Positions 51,372 through 61,104 of a DNA stretch of 64,000 nucleotides are shown one piece after another. The notes below the pieces were generated by a model, which made no database searches, was not told where the DNA came from, and saw nothing but the letters and a program-made list of their open reading frames with translations. Source of the stretch: an uncultured beta proteobacterium (GTDB taxonomy: Bacteria; Pseudomonadota; Gammaproteobacteria; Burkholderiales; Rhodocyclaceae); assembly GCA_903908065.1 (NCBI GenBank), contig CAIVQO010000077.1, positions 1-64,000 on the forward strand. Reading direction: 5' to 3'. Within the stretch, counting starts at the first letter, position 1. The number at the start of each line of letters is the position of its first letter. Made by a program: the position numbers and the translations under genes.

Positions 51372-53117
51372 CTACTTGGCCTTGGCCCAGGAATCCTTCA
51401 GCGTCACTGCCCGGTTGAACACCGGGGCGCCGGGTCGTGACTCGACGCGGTCGGCGACGAAGTAGCCGTGGCGCTCGAACTGGAAACGGTCCTCGGCGGC
51501 GGCGTCCTTGAGCGAAGGCTCGAGTTGCGCGCTGACGGTCTTCACCGAATCGGGATTGATGTCGTCGAGGAAGTCCTGTTCCGCACCCGGCTGAGGAACG
51601 GCGAACAGGCGGTCATAGAGCCTTACGTCGGCGGCATAGGCGTGCCGTGCCGAGACCCAGTGGATGTTGCCCTTGACCTTGTAGGTATCCGAACCCGGCG
51701 TACCCGATTTCGAGTCGGCGAAGTAGTTGCAATGCACGGCGACCACATTCCCTGCGGCATCCTTGTCGCAGCCGGTGCATTCAACGACGAAGCCGTAGCG
51801 CAGGCGTACCTTGTTGCCGGGAAAGAGGCGGAAGTAGCCCTTGGGCGGCACCTCGACGAAATCCTCGCGCTCGATCCAGAGCTCCCTGGCGAATGGCACC
51901 GGGCGCTTGCCCAGCTCGGGCTGTTGCGGATGGTTGGGCGCTTCGCACAATTCCTCCTGCCCTTCCGGATAGTTGTCGATCACCAGCTTCAGCGGGTCGA
52001 GCACGGCGATGCGGCGCGGCGCGGTTTCGTTGAGCACCTCGCGCTGGCATTCCTCGAACACGCTGTAATCGATCAGCGAATCGGATTTGGTGACGCCGAT
52101 CATCTCGGCGAAGCGGCGGAAGCCTTCAGCCGTATAGCCTCGACGGCGGGCGCCAACCAGGGTCGGCAGGCGCGGGTCGTCCCAGCCGGCGACGTGCTTC
52201 TCGTCCACCAACTGGATCAGCTTGCGCTTGGAAAGCACGACGTAGGTCAGGTTCAGGCGCGCGAACTCGATCTGTTGCGGCAGCGGCGTGTTTACGCAGC
52301 CGTGCGCGGCCAGCTTGCCCAGCAGCCAGTCGTAGAAGGGGCGCTGGTCCTCGAACTCCAGGGTGCAGATCGAGTGCGTGATGTTCTCCAGCGCGTCCTC
52401 GATCGGGTGGGCGTAGGTGTACATCGGGTAGATGCACCAGGCGTCGCCCGTGTTGTGGTGCGTGGCCTTGCGGATGCGGTAGATCGCAGGGTCGCGCAGG
52501 TTGATGTTGCCGCTGGCCATGTCGATCTTCGCCCGCAGCACATGGGCGCCGTCGGCGAATTCGCCGGCCTTCATGCGGCGGAAGAGGTCGAGGTTCTCGT
52601 CGGGCGTGCGGTCGCGGAAGGGCGAGGGCTTGCCGGGCTCGGTCAGCGTGCCGCGGTTGGCGCGCATTTCCTCGGCGCTCTGCGAATCGACGTAGGCATC
52701 GCCGTGGCGGATCAGGGTCTCGGCGAAGTCGTACATCCACTGGAAGTAGTTCGAGGCGTAGTAAAGATCCTGGTTCCAGTCCCAGCCCAGCCACTTCACG
52801 GCATCGACGATGGAATCGACGTACTCCTGCTCTTCCTTTTCCGGGTTGGTGTCGTCGAAACGCAGGTGGCAGGCGCCGCCGTAGTCGCGCGCCAGGCCGA
52901 AGTTGAGGCAGATCGACTTGGCATGGCCGAAATGCAGGTAGCCGTTGGGTTCAGGCGGGAAGCGGGTGCGGATTTTCGCCGTGTCGACAGCGCCGACTTT
53001 CTGCTGCGCAGCGGGTCCGGGCGCACCGGACCAATGGCGGGAGGCGTACCTTCCCGCGGCAAGGTCGGCATTGACGATATTGCGGATGAAATTGGAGGGC
53101 TTTTCGGCGTCGGCCAT
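51372..53117 (-). CDS. glnS: Glutaminyl-tRNA synthetase
   Basis: A 581-residue class I synthetase. The HIGH-type motif is [15 protein letters not shown] (about 54-68), and the KMSKS-type motif is VLSKRKL (about 291-297). The anticodon-binding beta-barrel domains follow (about 360-560). GlnRS instead of the Glu-tRNA amidotransferase route for Gln-tRNA fits Beta- and Gammaproteobacteria. A TAGAAT box on the minus strand (53148-53153) may be its -10. It is divergent from crcB/fluC. Confidence 0.96.
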   Translation of the reverse strand: MADAEKPSNFIRNIVNADLAAGRYASRHWSGAPGPAAQQKVGAVDTAKIRTRFPPEPNGYLHFGHAKSICLNFGLARDYGGACHLRFDDTNPEKEEQEYVDSIVDAVKWLGWDWNQDLYYASNYFQWMYDFAETLIRHGDAYVDSQSAEEMRANRGTLTEPGKPSPFRDRTPDENLDLFRRMKAGEFADGAHVLRAKIDMASGNINLRDPAIYRIRKATHHNTGDAWCIYPMYTYAHPIEDALENITHSICTLEFEDQRPFYDWLLGKLAAHGCVNTPLPQQIEFARLNLTYVVLSKRKLIQLVDEKHVAGWDDPRLPTLVGARRRGYTAEGFRRFAEMIGVTKSDSLIDYSVFEECQREVLNETAPRRIAVLDPLKLVIDNYPEGQEELCEAPNHPQQPELGKRPVPFARELWIEREDFVEVPPKGYFRLFPGNKVRLRYGFVVECTGCDKDAAGNVVAVHCNYFADSKSGTPGSDTYKVKGNIHWVSARHAYAADVRLYDRLFAVPQPGAEQDFLDDINPDSVKTVSAQLEPSLKDAAAEDRFQFERHGYFVADRVESRPGAPVFNRAVTLKDSWAKAK

Positions 53118-53147
53118 GATGGCGTGGGGCTTTGCGGCAAAGGCGCG

Positions 53148-53168
53148 ATTCTACCGGCAGCGTAAAAT
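53148..53168. promoter_or_regulatory. Divergent -10 boxes for glnS and crcB/fluC
   Basis: On the minus strand TAGAAT (53148-53153) followed by CGCGCC serves glnS. On the plus strand TAAAAT (53163-53168) followed by CGCC serves crcB/fluC and ends seven bases before its ATG. The two start points would lie about 30 bases apart. No -35 boxes are clear. Confidence 0.45.
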
Positions 53169-53175
53169 CGCCACA

Positions 53176-53559
53176 ATGAATGCCACCAGTCTTCTCGCCA
53201 TTGGCGGCGGCGCCGTGCTCGGCGCCTGGCTGCGCTACGCGCTGGGGCTGTGGCTGAATTCGGTCCTGCCGACCATGCCGCTGGGCACCCTGGCCGCCAA
53301 CCTGATCGGCGGCTACCTGATCGGCGCGGCGGTGGCCGTATTCCACATCAACGTCGAGCTGCCGCCGGAGCTCAAGCTCTTCTTCATCACTGGCTTCCTC
53401 GGCGCGCTGACCACCTTCTCGACTTTCTCCGCCGAGGTGGTGCACCTGATCCAGAACGCACGCTACGGCTGGGCCCTGCTTACGGCCTCGACCCACCTGT
53501 TCGGTTCGCTGCTGATGACGGGGCTGGGCATTTTCAGCATCCACAAGCTGGCGCAGTAA
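53176..53559 (+). CDS. crcB: Fluoride channel FluC (CrcB)
   Basis: A 127-residue membrane protein with four segments (about 3-20, 34-54, 66-87 and 97-120). The family marks are [12 protein letters not shown] (10-21), NLIGGYLIG (about 42-50) and [13 protein letters not shown] (about 73-85) with the fluoride-lining Phe and Ser/Thr residues. It exports fluoride as a dual-topology dimer. No ribosome binding site is present and the -10 box ends seven bases before the ATG, so the message may be leaderless. There is no room for a fluoride riboswitch. Confidence 0.93.
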   Translation: MNATSLLAIGGGAVLGAWLRYALGLWLNSVLPTMPLGTLAANLIGGYLIGAAVAVFHINVELPPELKLFFITGFLGALTTFSTFSAEVVHLIQNARYGWALLTASTHLFGSLLMTGLGIFSIHKLAQ

Positions 53560-53649
53560 AAGGCCTGTCGGCAGTCGGCTTGGCGCCGGAGCAAGCGTTG
53601 GCAGAACCTGACCTACTGGCTTGACCCAAGCACCCCTCCGCAAGTAAAG

Positions 53650-53673
53650 TAATGCGGTAAGGACGCATTACCG
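53650..53673. promoter_or_regulatory. Inverted-repeat operator of the toxin-antitoxin pair
   Basis: TAATGCG (53650-53656) and CGCATTA (53664-53670) are perfect inverted repeats; CGGTAA (53655-53660) and TTACCG (53668-53673) form a second, overlapping pair. They end a dozen bases before the antitoxin start, the usual place for autoregulation by an AbrB-type antitoxin. Confidence 0.6.
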
Positions 53674-53684
53674 AAGGAGTGAAC

Positions 53685-53915
53685 ATGCTCGCCGTCGCCA
53701 AAATCACCGCCAAGGGCCAGACTACGATACCGCAGGATGTGCGCAATGCCTTGCACGTCGCGCCAGGCGACATGATCACCTGGGAAGTTGGCGCCGACGG
53801 TACGGCGGTCGTGCGCCGTGCGCAGCCGCTCGACCTCGAATACCTGCGCGCGGTGGAAGGTACGCTTTCCGAATGGGCCGGCAAGGCGGATGAGGAAGCC
53901 TATCGTGGTCTTTGA
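53685..53915 (+). CDS. AbrB/SpoVT-type antitoxin
   Basis: A 76-residue protein whose N-terminal 45 residues form an AbrB/SpoVT swapped-hairpin DNA-binding domain (AVAKITAKGQTTIPQDVRNAL at the start). The C-terminal part (about 50-76) is acidic and should bind and block the toxin encoded next. The ATG at 53685 has AAGGAG five bases upstream; an upstream in-frame GTG at 53679 is inside that site. It overlaps the toxin gene by 26 bases. A palindromic operator precedes it, so autoregulation is likely. Confidence 0.85.
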   Translation: MLAVAKITAKGQTTIPQDVRNALHVAPGDMITWEVGADGTAVVRRAQPLDLEYLRAVEGTLSEWAGKADEEAYRGL

Positions 53916-54246
53916 GCGCTTCGCCGTACTGCGCGTGCCTTTCCCGTTCACCGACCGGCAGGCGACGAAAAATCGCCCGGCATTGGTGTTGTCGGACGCC
54001 AAAACCTTCAATGCGCCAGCAGGCCATTCCGTTCTGGCGATGATCACCTCGGCCGGCAACGCACCCTGGCCGCTCGATTGCGCGGTGGAGGACCTGGCGG
54101 CTGCCGGCCTGCCGTCGCCCTCCTTGGTGCGCTTCAAACTGTTCACGCTCGACCATCGCCTGATACGCGGGCAGTTGGGCAGCTTGGCGCCGAAGGATTG
54201 CAAACGGGTGGAAGCGGCGCTGCGCCGTTTGCTGGCGCCGGCTTGA
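53890..54246 (+). CDS. MazF/PemK-type toxin (putative mRNA interferase)
   Basis: A 118-residue protein with the MazF/PemK signature: VLRVPFPFTDRQATKNRPALVLS at the N-terminus (about 14-36), SVLAMITSA in the middle and LVRFKLFTLDHRLI near residue 88. Such toxins cut mRNA at short sequence motifs. The middle part is a little longer than in chromosomal MazF. The start (ATG at 53890) overlaps the antitoxin gene, a common arrangement; a GTG five codons later is possible. The stop overlaps the hrpA start by four bases, so the helicase may be read from the same message. Confidence 0.82.
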   Translation: MRKPIVVFERFAVLRVPFPFTDRQATKNRPALVLSDAKTFNAPAGHSVLAMITSAGNAPWPLDCAVEDLAAAGLPSPSLVRFKLFTLDHRLIRGQLGSLAPKDCKRVEAALRRLLAPA

Positions 54247-57200
54247 AGTTCGATCCCGAGGCGCGGCGGGCGGCGCGACCCACCATCGCCTACGACGAGG
54301 CGCTGCCGGTCAATCTGCGGCGCGCCGAGATCGCCGACGCCATCCTGAAAAACCAGGTGGTGGTGATCTGTGGCGAGACCGGCTCGGGCAAGACCACCCA
54401 GCTGCCGAAGATTTGCCTCGAACTCGGTCGCGGGCTCAACGGCCTGATCGGCCACACCCAGCCGCGGCGCATCGCGGCGCGCGCCACGGCGGCCCGTATC
54501 GCGCAGGAACTCAAGTCGGAACTCGGCCGCCACGTCGGCTTCAAGATCCGCTTCAGCGACAAGGTGACGCCGTCGAGCTACATCAAGTTGATGACCGACG
54601 GCATCCTGCTGGCCGAGACGCAGACCGATCCGCTGCTGCGCCAGTACGACACGATCCTGATCGACGAGGCCCACGAGCGCAGCCTCAACATCGACTTCCT
54701 ACTTGGCTACCTGCGGCAGCTCTTGCCGAAACGCCGCGACCTGAAAATCATCGTCACCTCGGCCACGCTCGACGCCGAGCGCTTTTCCAAACACTTCAAT
54801 GCGGCACCGGTGATCGAGGTCTCGGGGCGGCTGTATCCAATCGAGACGCGCTTTCGCCCTTTCGACGAGAAGAAGGATACCGACCTCAATGATGCGATCG
54901 TCGATGCCGTCGACGAAGCGCACCGCACCGGGCCGGGCGACGTGCTGGTGTTCCTCCCCGGCGAGCGCGAAATCCGCGAGGCGGCCGAGGCGCTGAGGAA
55001 GCACCATCCTCCGGGCCTGGAAGTACTGCCGCTGTTCGCGCGCCAGACGGCGGTGGAACAGGCCCGCGTCTTCGCGCCGCACCAGGGCCGCCGCGTGGTG
55101 CTGGCAACCAACGTCGCCGAGACCTCGCTCACCGTGCCCGGCATACGTTACGTGGTCGACTCCGGGCTGGCGCGGGTCAAGCGCTACTCGCATCGCAACA
55201 AGGTCGAGCAGCTGCAGGTCGAGCCGATCTCGCGCGCAGCGGCGAGCCAGCGCGCCGGCCGCTGCGGCCGCGTTGCCGCCGGCGTCTGCTTCAAGCTCTA
55301 CGACGAAGAGGACTTCAGCAAGCGCCCGGCCTACACCGAGCCGGAAATCCTGCGTTCCAGCCTGGCCGGGGTGATCCTGCGCATGAAGTCGCTGCACCTG
55401 GGCGACGTCGAGGACTTCCCCTTCCTCGAGGCGCCGGCGCCGCGCATGATTGCCGACGGCTACCAGCTGCTTACGGAATTGGGGGCGCTGGACGAGGCGA
55501 GCAAGGAGTTGACCAAGGTCGGCATCGAACTCGCCAAGCTCCCGCTTGACCCCAAGATCGGCCGCATGATCCTCGCCGCGCGCGAGCACAATTGCCTGCG
55601 CGAGGTGCTGGTCATCGCCGCCGCGCTGTCGGTGCAGGACCCGCGTGACCGGCCCCAAGAGGCTACCGGCTCGGCCGACCAGGCCCATGCCAAGTGGAAG
55701 GACGAGAAGTCCGAATTCCTCTCCTACCTGAAAATCTGGCAGGCCGCCGACGAGGTGTGGAAGCACGAGACCTCGAACAAGCAGCGCCAGTGGTGCCGCC
55801 ACAACTTCATCAACTGGCTGCGCCTGCGCGAGTGGCGCGACGTGCATGGCCAGCTGATGACGCTGTGCCACGAGCACGGCTGGAAGGAGAACCAGATCCC
55901 CGCCTCCTACGAGGCGATCCACAAGGCGCTGCTCACCGGCCTGCTCGGTCATGTCGGCCTGATTGCGGAAGAAGACAAGAACTACCTGGGTGCGCGCGGC
56001 ATCCGCTTCTACATCCACCCCGGCTCGGCGCTGGTGAAGAAGGCCGGGCGCTGGATCGTCGCCGCCGAGCTGGTCGAGACCTCGCGCCTGTTCGCCCGTT
56101 GCATCGCCCGGATCGAGCCGGAATGGCTGGAGCAGGTCGGCGCCCACCTGATCCGCAGGCACGTCTATGAACCGCACTGGGAGAAGGGGCCGGGGCAGGT
56201 GGTGGCCTGGGAGCGCGTTACCCTTCACGGCCTCATGATCCACGCCAAACGGCGCGTGCACTATGGCCCCAGCGACCCCAAGCTGGCACGCGAAATCCTG
56301 ATCCGCGAGGCGCTGGTAAATGGCGAGGTGGGCGAGGACTGGGTGCGCAAATGGCGCTTCTTCCAGCACAACGCCAAACTGATCCGCGAGATCGAAACCC
56401 TGGAGCACAAGTCGCGCCGTCCCGACGTGCTGGTCGACGACGAGCTGATCCACGCCTTCTATGACGCCAAGCTTCCCGAGGGCATCGTCACGCTGGCCGC
56501 CTTCGACCACTGGCGGCGCGAGGCGGAAAGCGCGAACCCGAAACTGCTTTGCCTGGAAAAAGAGCAGCTGATGCGCCACGAGGCGGCCGGCATCACCACC
56601 GACGCCTTCCCGCCCGCCTTCACGCACCGCGGCCAGTCCTTCAAGCTCGCCTACCACCACGATCCCGGCGCGGCCGACGACGGCGTGACCCTGACGCTGC
56701 CGCTGGCGGCGCTCAACCAGCTGCCGGCCAATCGCTGCGAATGGCTGGTGCCCGGCCTGCTCAAGGAAAAGCTGCTGGCGCTGCTGAAGACCCTGCAACA
56801 AAAGTACCGCCACCGCCTGCAACCGCTGGACGAGTTCGCCACCTCCTTCTGTGAGGCCGACCACGACCTCGACGAACCCCTGGTGCGCGCACTGACCCGC
56901 TCCGCCGAGGAATACCTGGCGATGAAGCTGCCGCTCGACGCCTTTCGCACCGGCGAGCTGCGGCCGCACCTGTTCATGAACTTCCGCCTGGTCGACGAGC
57001 ATGGCGGCACGCTGGCGATCAGCCGCAACCTGGCCGAACTGCGCGCCCAGTTCCGCGACCGCGTCGAACAGGTCTATGCCGCCGCCGAAGTGAAGCACGA
57101 GGCGGTCGACGAAGGCGAGGGCCATACCGAATGGAAGTTCGGCACACTGCCGGAATTGATGGAGGTAAAAGTCGGCGCGGGTACCACGGTGGGCTTCCCC

Positions 57201-57974
57201 GCGCTGGTCGACCTGGGCGACAAGGTGCGCCTCACCGCCTTCGATACCGAGGATAAGGCACGCGCCGAGCATCGCAAGGGCCTCACGCGCCTGTTCGCGC
57301 TGCAACTCGCGGCCCAGGTCAAGGCCGTCGAGAAACTGCCGGGCCTGCGCGAAACGGCGCTGCAGTTCATTGCGCTCGGAACCGAGAAGGAACTGCGCGA
57401 GCAACTGGTGGCAGTGACCCTGGAGCGCACCTGCCTGATGGACCCGCTGCCCAACGACGAGTCGGCATTCGCCGCGCGGCGCGAGGCGGCGCGCGGGCGC
57501 ATCCTGCTGGTGGCGCAGGAGATCCTGCGCCTGCTGGGAACGATCCTCACCGAACATGCGGCACTGGCGAAGAAGCTGGCAGCGATGCAGAAGGCCTTCC
57601 CGCAGGCGGCGGCCGACATCGCGGCCCAGCTCGCCGAGCTGATGCCGAAGCGGTTCATCCTCGCCACGCCCTTCGAGCGCCTGCAGCACTACCCGCGCTA
57701 CCTCAAGGCCATCGCGCTGCGCCTGGACAAGGCCCGCAACGACCCGGCGCGCGACACGCGCCTGATGGCCGACTGGCAGGCACTCGGCAAGCCCTGGGAA
57801 CGCGAACGCAACGCCATGCTGAAATCCGGCCAGCAGCAGGATGCCTTCCTCGACGAATTCCGCTGGCTGCTCGAGGAATTGCGCGTCGCGCTGTTCGCCC
57901 AGGAACTCAAGACCTCCTCGCCGGTCTCGGTGAAGCGATTGCAGAAGATGTGGGATAGTCGCGAACGATTCTGA
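54243..57974 (+). CDS. hrpA: ATP-dependent RNA helicase HrpA (DEAH)
   Basis: A 1243-residue helicase. Walker A GETGSGKTTQ is at about residues 44-53, the DEAH box at about 142-145, VTSATLDAE at about 174, and QRAGRCGRV near 340. The HA2/OB region and the C-terminal DUF3418 domain (about 700-1235) follow, as in other HrpA. HrpA rescues stalled ribosomes in Escherichia coli. The best start is a TTG overlapping the toxin stop (TTGA); no ATG or GTG lies nearby in frame and no ribosome binding site is visible, so translation may depend on the toxin gene. Length is normal. Confidence 0.92.
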   Translation: MKFDPEARRAARPTIAYDEALPVNLRRAEIADAILKNQVVVICGETGSGKTTQLPKICLELGRGLNGLIGHTQPRRIAARATAARIAQELKSELGRHVGFKIRFSDKVTPSSYIKLMTDGILLAETQTDPLLRQYDTILIDEAHERSLNIDFLLGYLRQLLPKRRDLKIIVTSATLDAERFSKHFNAAPVIEVSGRLYPIETRFRPFDEKKDTDLNDAIVDAVDEAHRTGPGDVLVFLPGEREIREAAEALRKHHPPGLEVLPLFARQTAVEQARVFAPHQGRRVVLATNVAETSLTVPGIRYVVDSGLARVKRYSHRNKVEQLQVEPISRAAASQRAGRCGRVAAGVCFKLYDEEDFSKRPAYTEPEILRSSLAGVILRMKSLHLGDVEDFPFLEAPAPRMIADGYQLLTELGALDEASKELTKVGIELAKLPLDPKIGRMILAAREHNCLREVLVIAAALSVQDPRDRPQEATGSADQAHAKWKDEKSEFLSYLKIWQAADEVWKHETSNKQRQWCRHNFINWLRLREWRDVHGQLMTLCHEHGWKENQIPASYEAIHKALLTGLLGHVGLIAEEDKNYLGARGIRFYIHPGSALVKKAGRWIVAAELVETSRLFARCIARIEPEWLEQVGAHLIRRHVYEPHWEKGPGQVVAWERVTLHGLMIHAKRRVHYGPSDPKLAREILIREALVNGEVGEDWVRKWRFFQHNAKLIREIETLEHKSRRPDVLVDDELIHAFYDAKLPEGIVTLAAFDHWRREAESANPKLLCLEKEQLMRHEAAGITTDAFPPAFTHRGQSFKLAYHHDPGAADDGVTLTLPLAALNQLPANRCEWLVPGLLKEKLLALLKTLQQKYRHRLQPLDEFATSFCEADHDLDEPLVRALTRSAEEYLAMKLPLDAFRTGELRPHLFMNFRLVDEHGGTLAISRNLAELRAQFRDRVEQVYAAAEVKHEAVDEGEGHTEWKFGTLPELMEVKVGAGTTVGFPALVDLGDKVRLTAFDTEDKARAEHRKGLTRLFALQLAAQVKAVEKLPGLRETALQFIALGTEKELREQLVAVTLERTCLMDPLPNDESAFAARREAARGRILLVAQEILRLLGTILTEHAALAKKLAAMQKAFPQAAADIAAQLAELMPKRFILATPFERLQHYPRYLKAIALRLDKARNDPARDTRLMADWQALGKPWERERNAMLKSGQQQDAFLDEFRWLLEELRVALFAQELKTSSPVSVKRLQKMWDSRERF

Positions 57975-57994
57975 AGCCTGGGAACGAGGACCGC

Positions 57995-58708
57995 ATGATC
58001 GAACTGTTTGCCGCCTTCACCCGCTCGCTGCGCGACCTGTCGCGCGGCGAGGTGCTTTGGCATGCCCTGTGGCCGCCGCTGGCGGCGCTGGTGCTGTGGG
58101 CCGTGCTGGGGTACGCCTTCTGGGGCGATGCCCAGGCCCTGCTGGCGCGCATGCTGCCGCAGCTGCCCTGGACCGGCTGGGACTGGCTGGCGCGTTGGGC
58201 CGGCGTGTTCCTGTTGCTGGCCGTGCTGGCGGCGCTGACCTACATCACGGCGACGATGCTGGTCGCAATCTTTGCCCTGCCGCTGCTGATCCGCCTGGTG
58301 GCGCAGCGCGACTACCCCGAGCTGGGGCGCCATGGCGAGAACGTGTTCTTGGCCAGCCTCGGCAATACCCTGGCCGCCGGGGCCATCTTCCTCGTCGGCA
58401 GCCTGGCCATGCTGCCCCTGCTGCTGATCCCCGGCATGCTGCTGGTGCTGCCCCTGCTCTGGGCGGCCTGGCTCAACCAGCGCACCTTCCGCTTCGACGC
58501 CCTGGCTGAACATGCATCCGCCGCCGAACTCGGCCGCATCGTCGGCGACAACCGCCGCTCGCTGTGGCTGGCAGGCCTGGTCACCGCCGGTGCGGCACAC
58601 CTGCCGCTGGTCAACCTGCTGGCGCCGGCCTTCACGGCGCTGGTCTTCGTCCATCTCGGGCTGGCGGCGCTGCGCCGCCTGCGCCAGGAACAAGGCATAC
58701 AGCTATGA
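57995..58708 (+). CDS. EI24 domain membrane protein (CysZ-like)
   Basis: A 237-residue protein with about five to six hydrophobic segments (about 26-46, 65-95, 120-150, 190-210 and 214-228), matching the EI24/CysZ family through its opening FAAFTRSLRDLSRGEVLWHALWP and the VLPLLWAAWLNQRTFRFDAL segment. CysZ carries sulfate in Escherichia coli; for this subgroup the substrate is unknown. The ATG has an ACGAGGA ribosome binding site. It follows hrpA by 20 bases and overlaps the next gene by four. Confidence 0.75.
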   Translation: MIELFAAFTRSLRDLSRGEVLWHALWPPLAALVLWAVLGYAFWGDAQALLARMLPQLPWTGWDWLARWAGVFLLLAVLAALTYITATMLVAIFALPLLIRLVAQRDYPELGRHGENVFLASLGNTLAAGAIFLVGSLAMLPLLLIPGMLLVLPLLWAAWLNQRTFRFDALAEHASAAELGRIVGDNRRSLWLAGLVTAGAAHLPLVNLLAPAFTALVFVHLGLAALRRLRQEQGIQL

Positions 58709-59487
58709 CATCGCAATCCAGGGGCATCGGCGCCCTGATCATCGGCGACGAGATCATCCTCGGCCGCCGCCAGGACAAGCATTTCGCCCGCATCGTCGAG
58801 ATCCTCGCCGCACGCGGCCTCACGCTCGACTGGGCGCAGTATGCCGGCGACGACCGCGCCCGGCTCACCGAAACCCTGCGCCGCAGTTTCTGCTCCGGCG
58901 ACATCGTGTTCAGCTGCGGCGGCATCGGCAACACGCCCGACGACCACACCAGGCAGGCCGCCGCCGCCGCGCTGGACGTGCCGCTGGAGCTGCATGCGGA
59001 TGCGGAGCGCGAGATTCGTGGCCGCTACGCCGAGGTTGGCCGCGAGGTGACGCCCTTCGCCCTCGACATGGGGCGCTTCCCGGTCGGCAGCCGCATCATT
59101 CCCAACCCGGTGAACCGCATCGCCGGCTTCTCGCATGGCGACCACCATTTCGTGCCCGGCTTTCCGCAGATGGCCTGGCCGATGATCGAATGGGTACTCG
59201 ATACGCAGTATGCCGACCAATTCAACCGCAACCCGACGGCCGATGCCGCGATCCTGGTCTGGGACGGGCTGGAGAGCGTGCTGACGCCGCTGATGATCCG
59301 CATCGAGGCGGAGTATCCGGGGCTCAAGGTGTTCAGCCTGCCCTTCCTCGGCTCGGCCGAGCGGCGGCGGCACATCGAACTCGGCGTGCGCGGTGCGCCG
59401 GAGCAGGTGCCGCCGGCGATGGAGCTGATGCGGCGCGAGGTGCGCGCGCTGGGCTACTCCATCGACGCGAAGGAGGCGGCCGGCTGA
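58705..59487 (+). CDS. MoCF-domain (molybdopterin-binding-like) protein
   Basis: A 260-residue protein with an N-terminal MoaB/MogA-like fold (about 8-165), seen in GALIIGDEIILGRRQDKHF, SCGGIGNTPDDHTRQA and the HFVPGFPQMAWPM loop. The family occurs in CinA-like and MoaB-like proteins; this one lacks the CinA deamidase domain and has an extra C-terminal part (about 170-255). It might act in cofactor nucleotide metabolism rather than molybdenum cofactor synthesis; no mo genes are nearby. The ATG overlaps the EI24 gene stop. It converges on tldD with a one-base gap. Confidence 0.78.
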   Translation: MTSQSRGIGALIIGDEIILGRRQDKHFARIVEILAARGLTLDWAQYAGDDRARLTETLRRSFCSGDIVFSCGGIGNTPDDHTRQAAAAALDVPLELHADAEREIRGRYAEVGREVTPFALDMGRFPVGSRIIPNPVNRIAGFSHGDHHFVPGFPQMAWPMIEWVLDTQYADQFNRNPTADAAILVWDGLESVLTPLMIRIEAEYPGLKVFSLPFLGSAERRRHIELGVRGAPEQVPPAMELMRREVRALGYSIDAKEAAG

Positions 59488-59488
59488 A

Positions 59489-60946
59489 TCAGCCCGTGCC
59501 GCCCACCGTCAGGCCGTCGATGCGCACTGTCGGTTGGCCGACGCCAACCGGCACGCTCTGGCCTTCCTTGCCGCAGGTGCCGACGCCCGAGTCGAGCGCC
59601 ATGTCGTTGCCGATCATCGACACGCGGGTCATGGCTTCCGGGCCGTTGCCGATCAGCGTGGCGCCCTTGACCGGGGTGGTGATCTTTCCGTTCTCGATCA
59701 GGTAGGCCTCGGCCGTCGAGAAGACGAACTTGCCGCTGGTGATGTCCACCTGGCCGCCGCCGAAGTTGGCCGCGTAGAGGCCTTTCTTCACCGACTTGAT
59801 GATCTCCTGCGGATCGCGCTCGCCGTTGAGCATGGTGGTGTTGGTCATGCGCGGCAGCGGCAGGTGGGCGAAGGATTCACGCCGCCCGTTGCCGGTCGGC
59901 GCCACGCCCATCAGGCGCGCGTTGAGCGTGTCCTGCAGGTAGCCGACCAGGATGCCGTCCTCGATCAGCACCGTGCGCTGGGTGGGGTTGCCCTCGTCAT
60001 CGATGGTGAGCGAGCCGCGCCGGTCCGCGATGGTGCCGTCATCGACCACGGTGACGCCCTTGGCCGCCACGCGCTGGCCGATGCGGCCGGAAAAGGTGGA
60101 ACTGCCCTTGCGGTTGAAATCGCCTTCGAGGCCGTGGCCCACCGCCTCGTGCAACAGGATGCCCGGCCAGCCGGGGCCGAGCACCACCGTCATTTCGCCA
60201 GCCGGCGCCGGCTTGGCGGCGAGGTTGACGCTGGCCTGATGCACGGCGCGCTCGGCGTAGTCGCGCAGCACCGCATCGCTGAAGTAGGCATAGTCGAAGC
60301 GCCCGCCGCCGCCCGAGGAACCCTGCTCGCGCCGGCCCTTTTCTTCCATGATCACGGTCAGCGACACCCGCACCAGGGGCCGCACGTCGGCCGCCATGCG
60401 CCCGTCGGTACGCGCCACCAGCACCACTTCCCAGGTGCCGGCAATGTGGGCCATGACCTCGCGCACGCGCGGATCGAGTGCCCGCGTCATCGCTTCCAGG
60501 CGCTCCAGCAGGCGCACCTTGGCGTCGTCGTCGAGCGAGGCGATCGGGTCGCCGGCAGCATACAGGGCGGCCGGGGGCTTGCCAGCGCGCAGCATCGGCG
60601 CCAGGCGCTGGGCGCCGGCGGCGGCAATGGCGCGGGTTGCCGCCGCCGCGCCCTGCAGCGCCTTCAGGCTGATGTCGTCGGAATAGGCGAAGGCGGTCTT
60701 CTCGCCGCTGATGGCACGCACGCCCACGCCCTGCTCGATGTTGAAGCTGCCCGACTTGACGATGCCTTCTTCGAGGCTCCAGGCCTCGGAGCGCGCGTAC
60801 TGGAAATACAGGTCGGCGTAATCGACATGGTGCCCGAGCAACTGGCCGAAGATGCGCTCCAACTGGTGCGGCGCCAACCCATGCGGGCGCAGCAGGATCT
60901 GTTCGGCGATCTCGAAATGGGGGATGGGGCTGGCGATGGCGTTCAT
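59489..60946 (-). CDS. tldD: Metalloprotease TldD
   Basis: A 485-residue zinc protease subunit. The ligands H266, E267 and H271 lie in [11 protein letters not shown], and the surrounding GPGWPGILL loop is also conserved. TldD works with TldE (PmbA) on unfolded peptides, including microcin precursors and antitoxins. tldE is not in the window. The start at 60946 has an AGGA ribosome binding site; the 158-base gap upstream carries a REP-like hairpin. The order yhdP, nitrilase-family gene, tldD is typical of betaproteobacteria. Confidence 0.94.
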   Translation of the reverse strand: MNAIASPIPHFEIAEQILLRPHGLAPHQLERIFGQLLGHHVDYADLYFQYARSEAWSLEEGIVKSGSFNIEQGVGVRAISGEKTAFAYSDDISLKALQGAAAATRAIAAAGAQRLAPMLRAGKPPAALYAAGDPIASLDDDAKVRLLERLEAMTRALDPRVREVMAHIAGTWEVVLVARTDGRMAADVRPLVRVSLTVIMEEKGRREQGSSGGGGRFDYAYFSDAVLRDYAERAVHQASVNLAAKPAPAGEMTVVLGPGWPGILLHEAVGHGLEGDFNRKGSSTFSGRIGQRVAAKGVTVVDDGTIADRRGSLTIDDEGNPTQRTVLIEDGILVGYLQDTLNARLMGVAPTGNGRRESFAHLPLPRMTNTTMLNGERDPQEIIKSVKKGLYAANFGGGQVDITSGKFVFSTAEAYLIENGKITTPVKGATLIGNGPEAMTRVSMIGNDMALDSGVGTCGKEGQSVPVGVGQPTVRIDGLTVGGTG

Positions 60947-61014
60947 GGGAATCCTATCTGGATGCATGCGTCTTGGCGCTCCGTGACAATCGAGCGAAGC
61001 GAGCATATCAGTAG

Positions 61015-61034
61015 CCTCCCCCGCGAGGGGGAGG
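61015..61034. repeat. REP-like G/C-rich hairpin upstream of tldD
   Basis: CCTCCCCC (61015-61022) and GGGGGAGG (61027-61034) pair perfectly around the tetraloop GCGA. A further G-rich stretch follows to 61050. It lies in the 158-base gap between the amidase gene and tldD and has the look of a dispersed intergenic repeat of this GC-rich group. No T run on either strand. Confidence 0.55.
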
Positions 61035-61104
61035 ATGGGAGGGGGCGGGACCGCTTGTTAGCGCGATTTTCGTGGTGCGGATTTGTCATCGGCGACCCTG
61101 CACG

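Noticed and set aside
53118..53175. Fluoride riboswitch before crcB
   Set aside because: No riboswitch pseudoknot sequence is visible and the -10 box lies only seven bases before the ATG.
54699..57689. Open frame of 996 codons on the minus strand opposite hrpA
   Set aside because: Antisense shadow of a well-supported helicase; composition is Leu/Gln/His/Arg-biased without domains.
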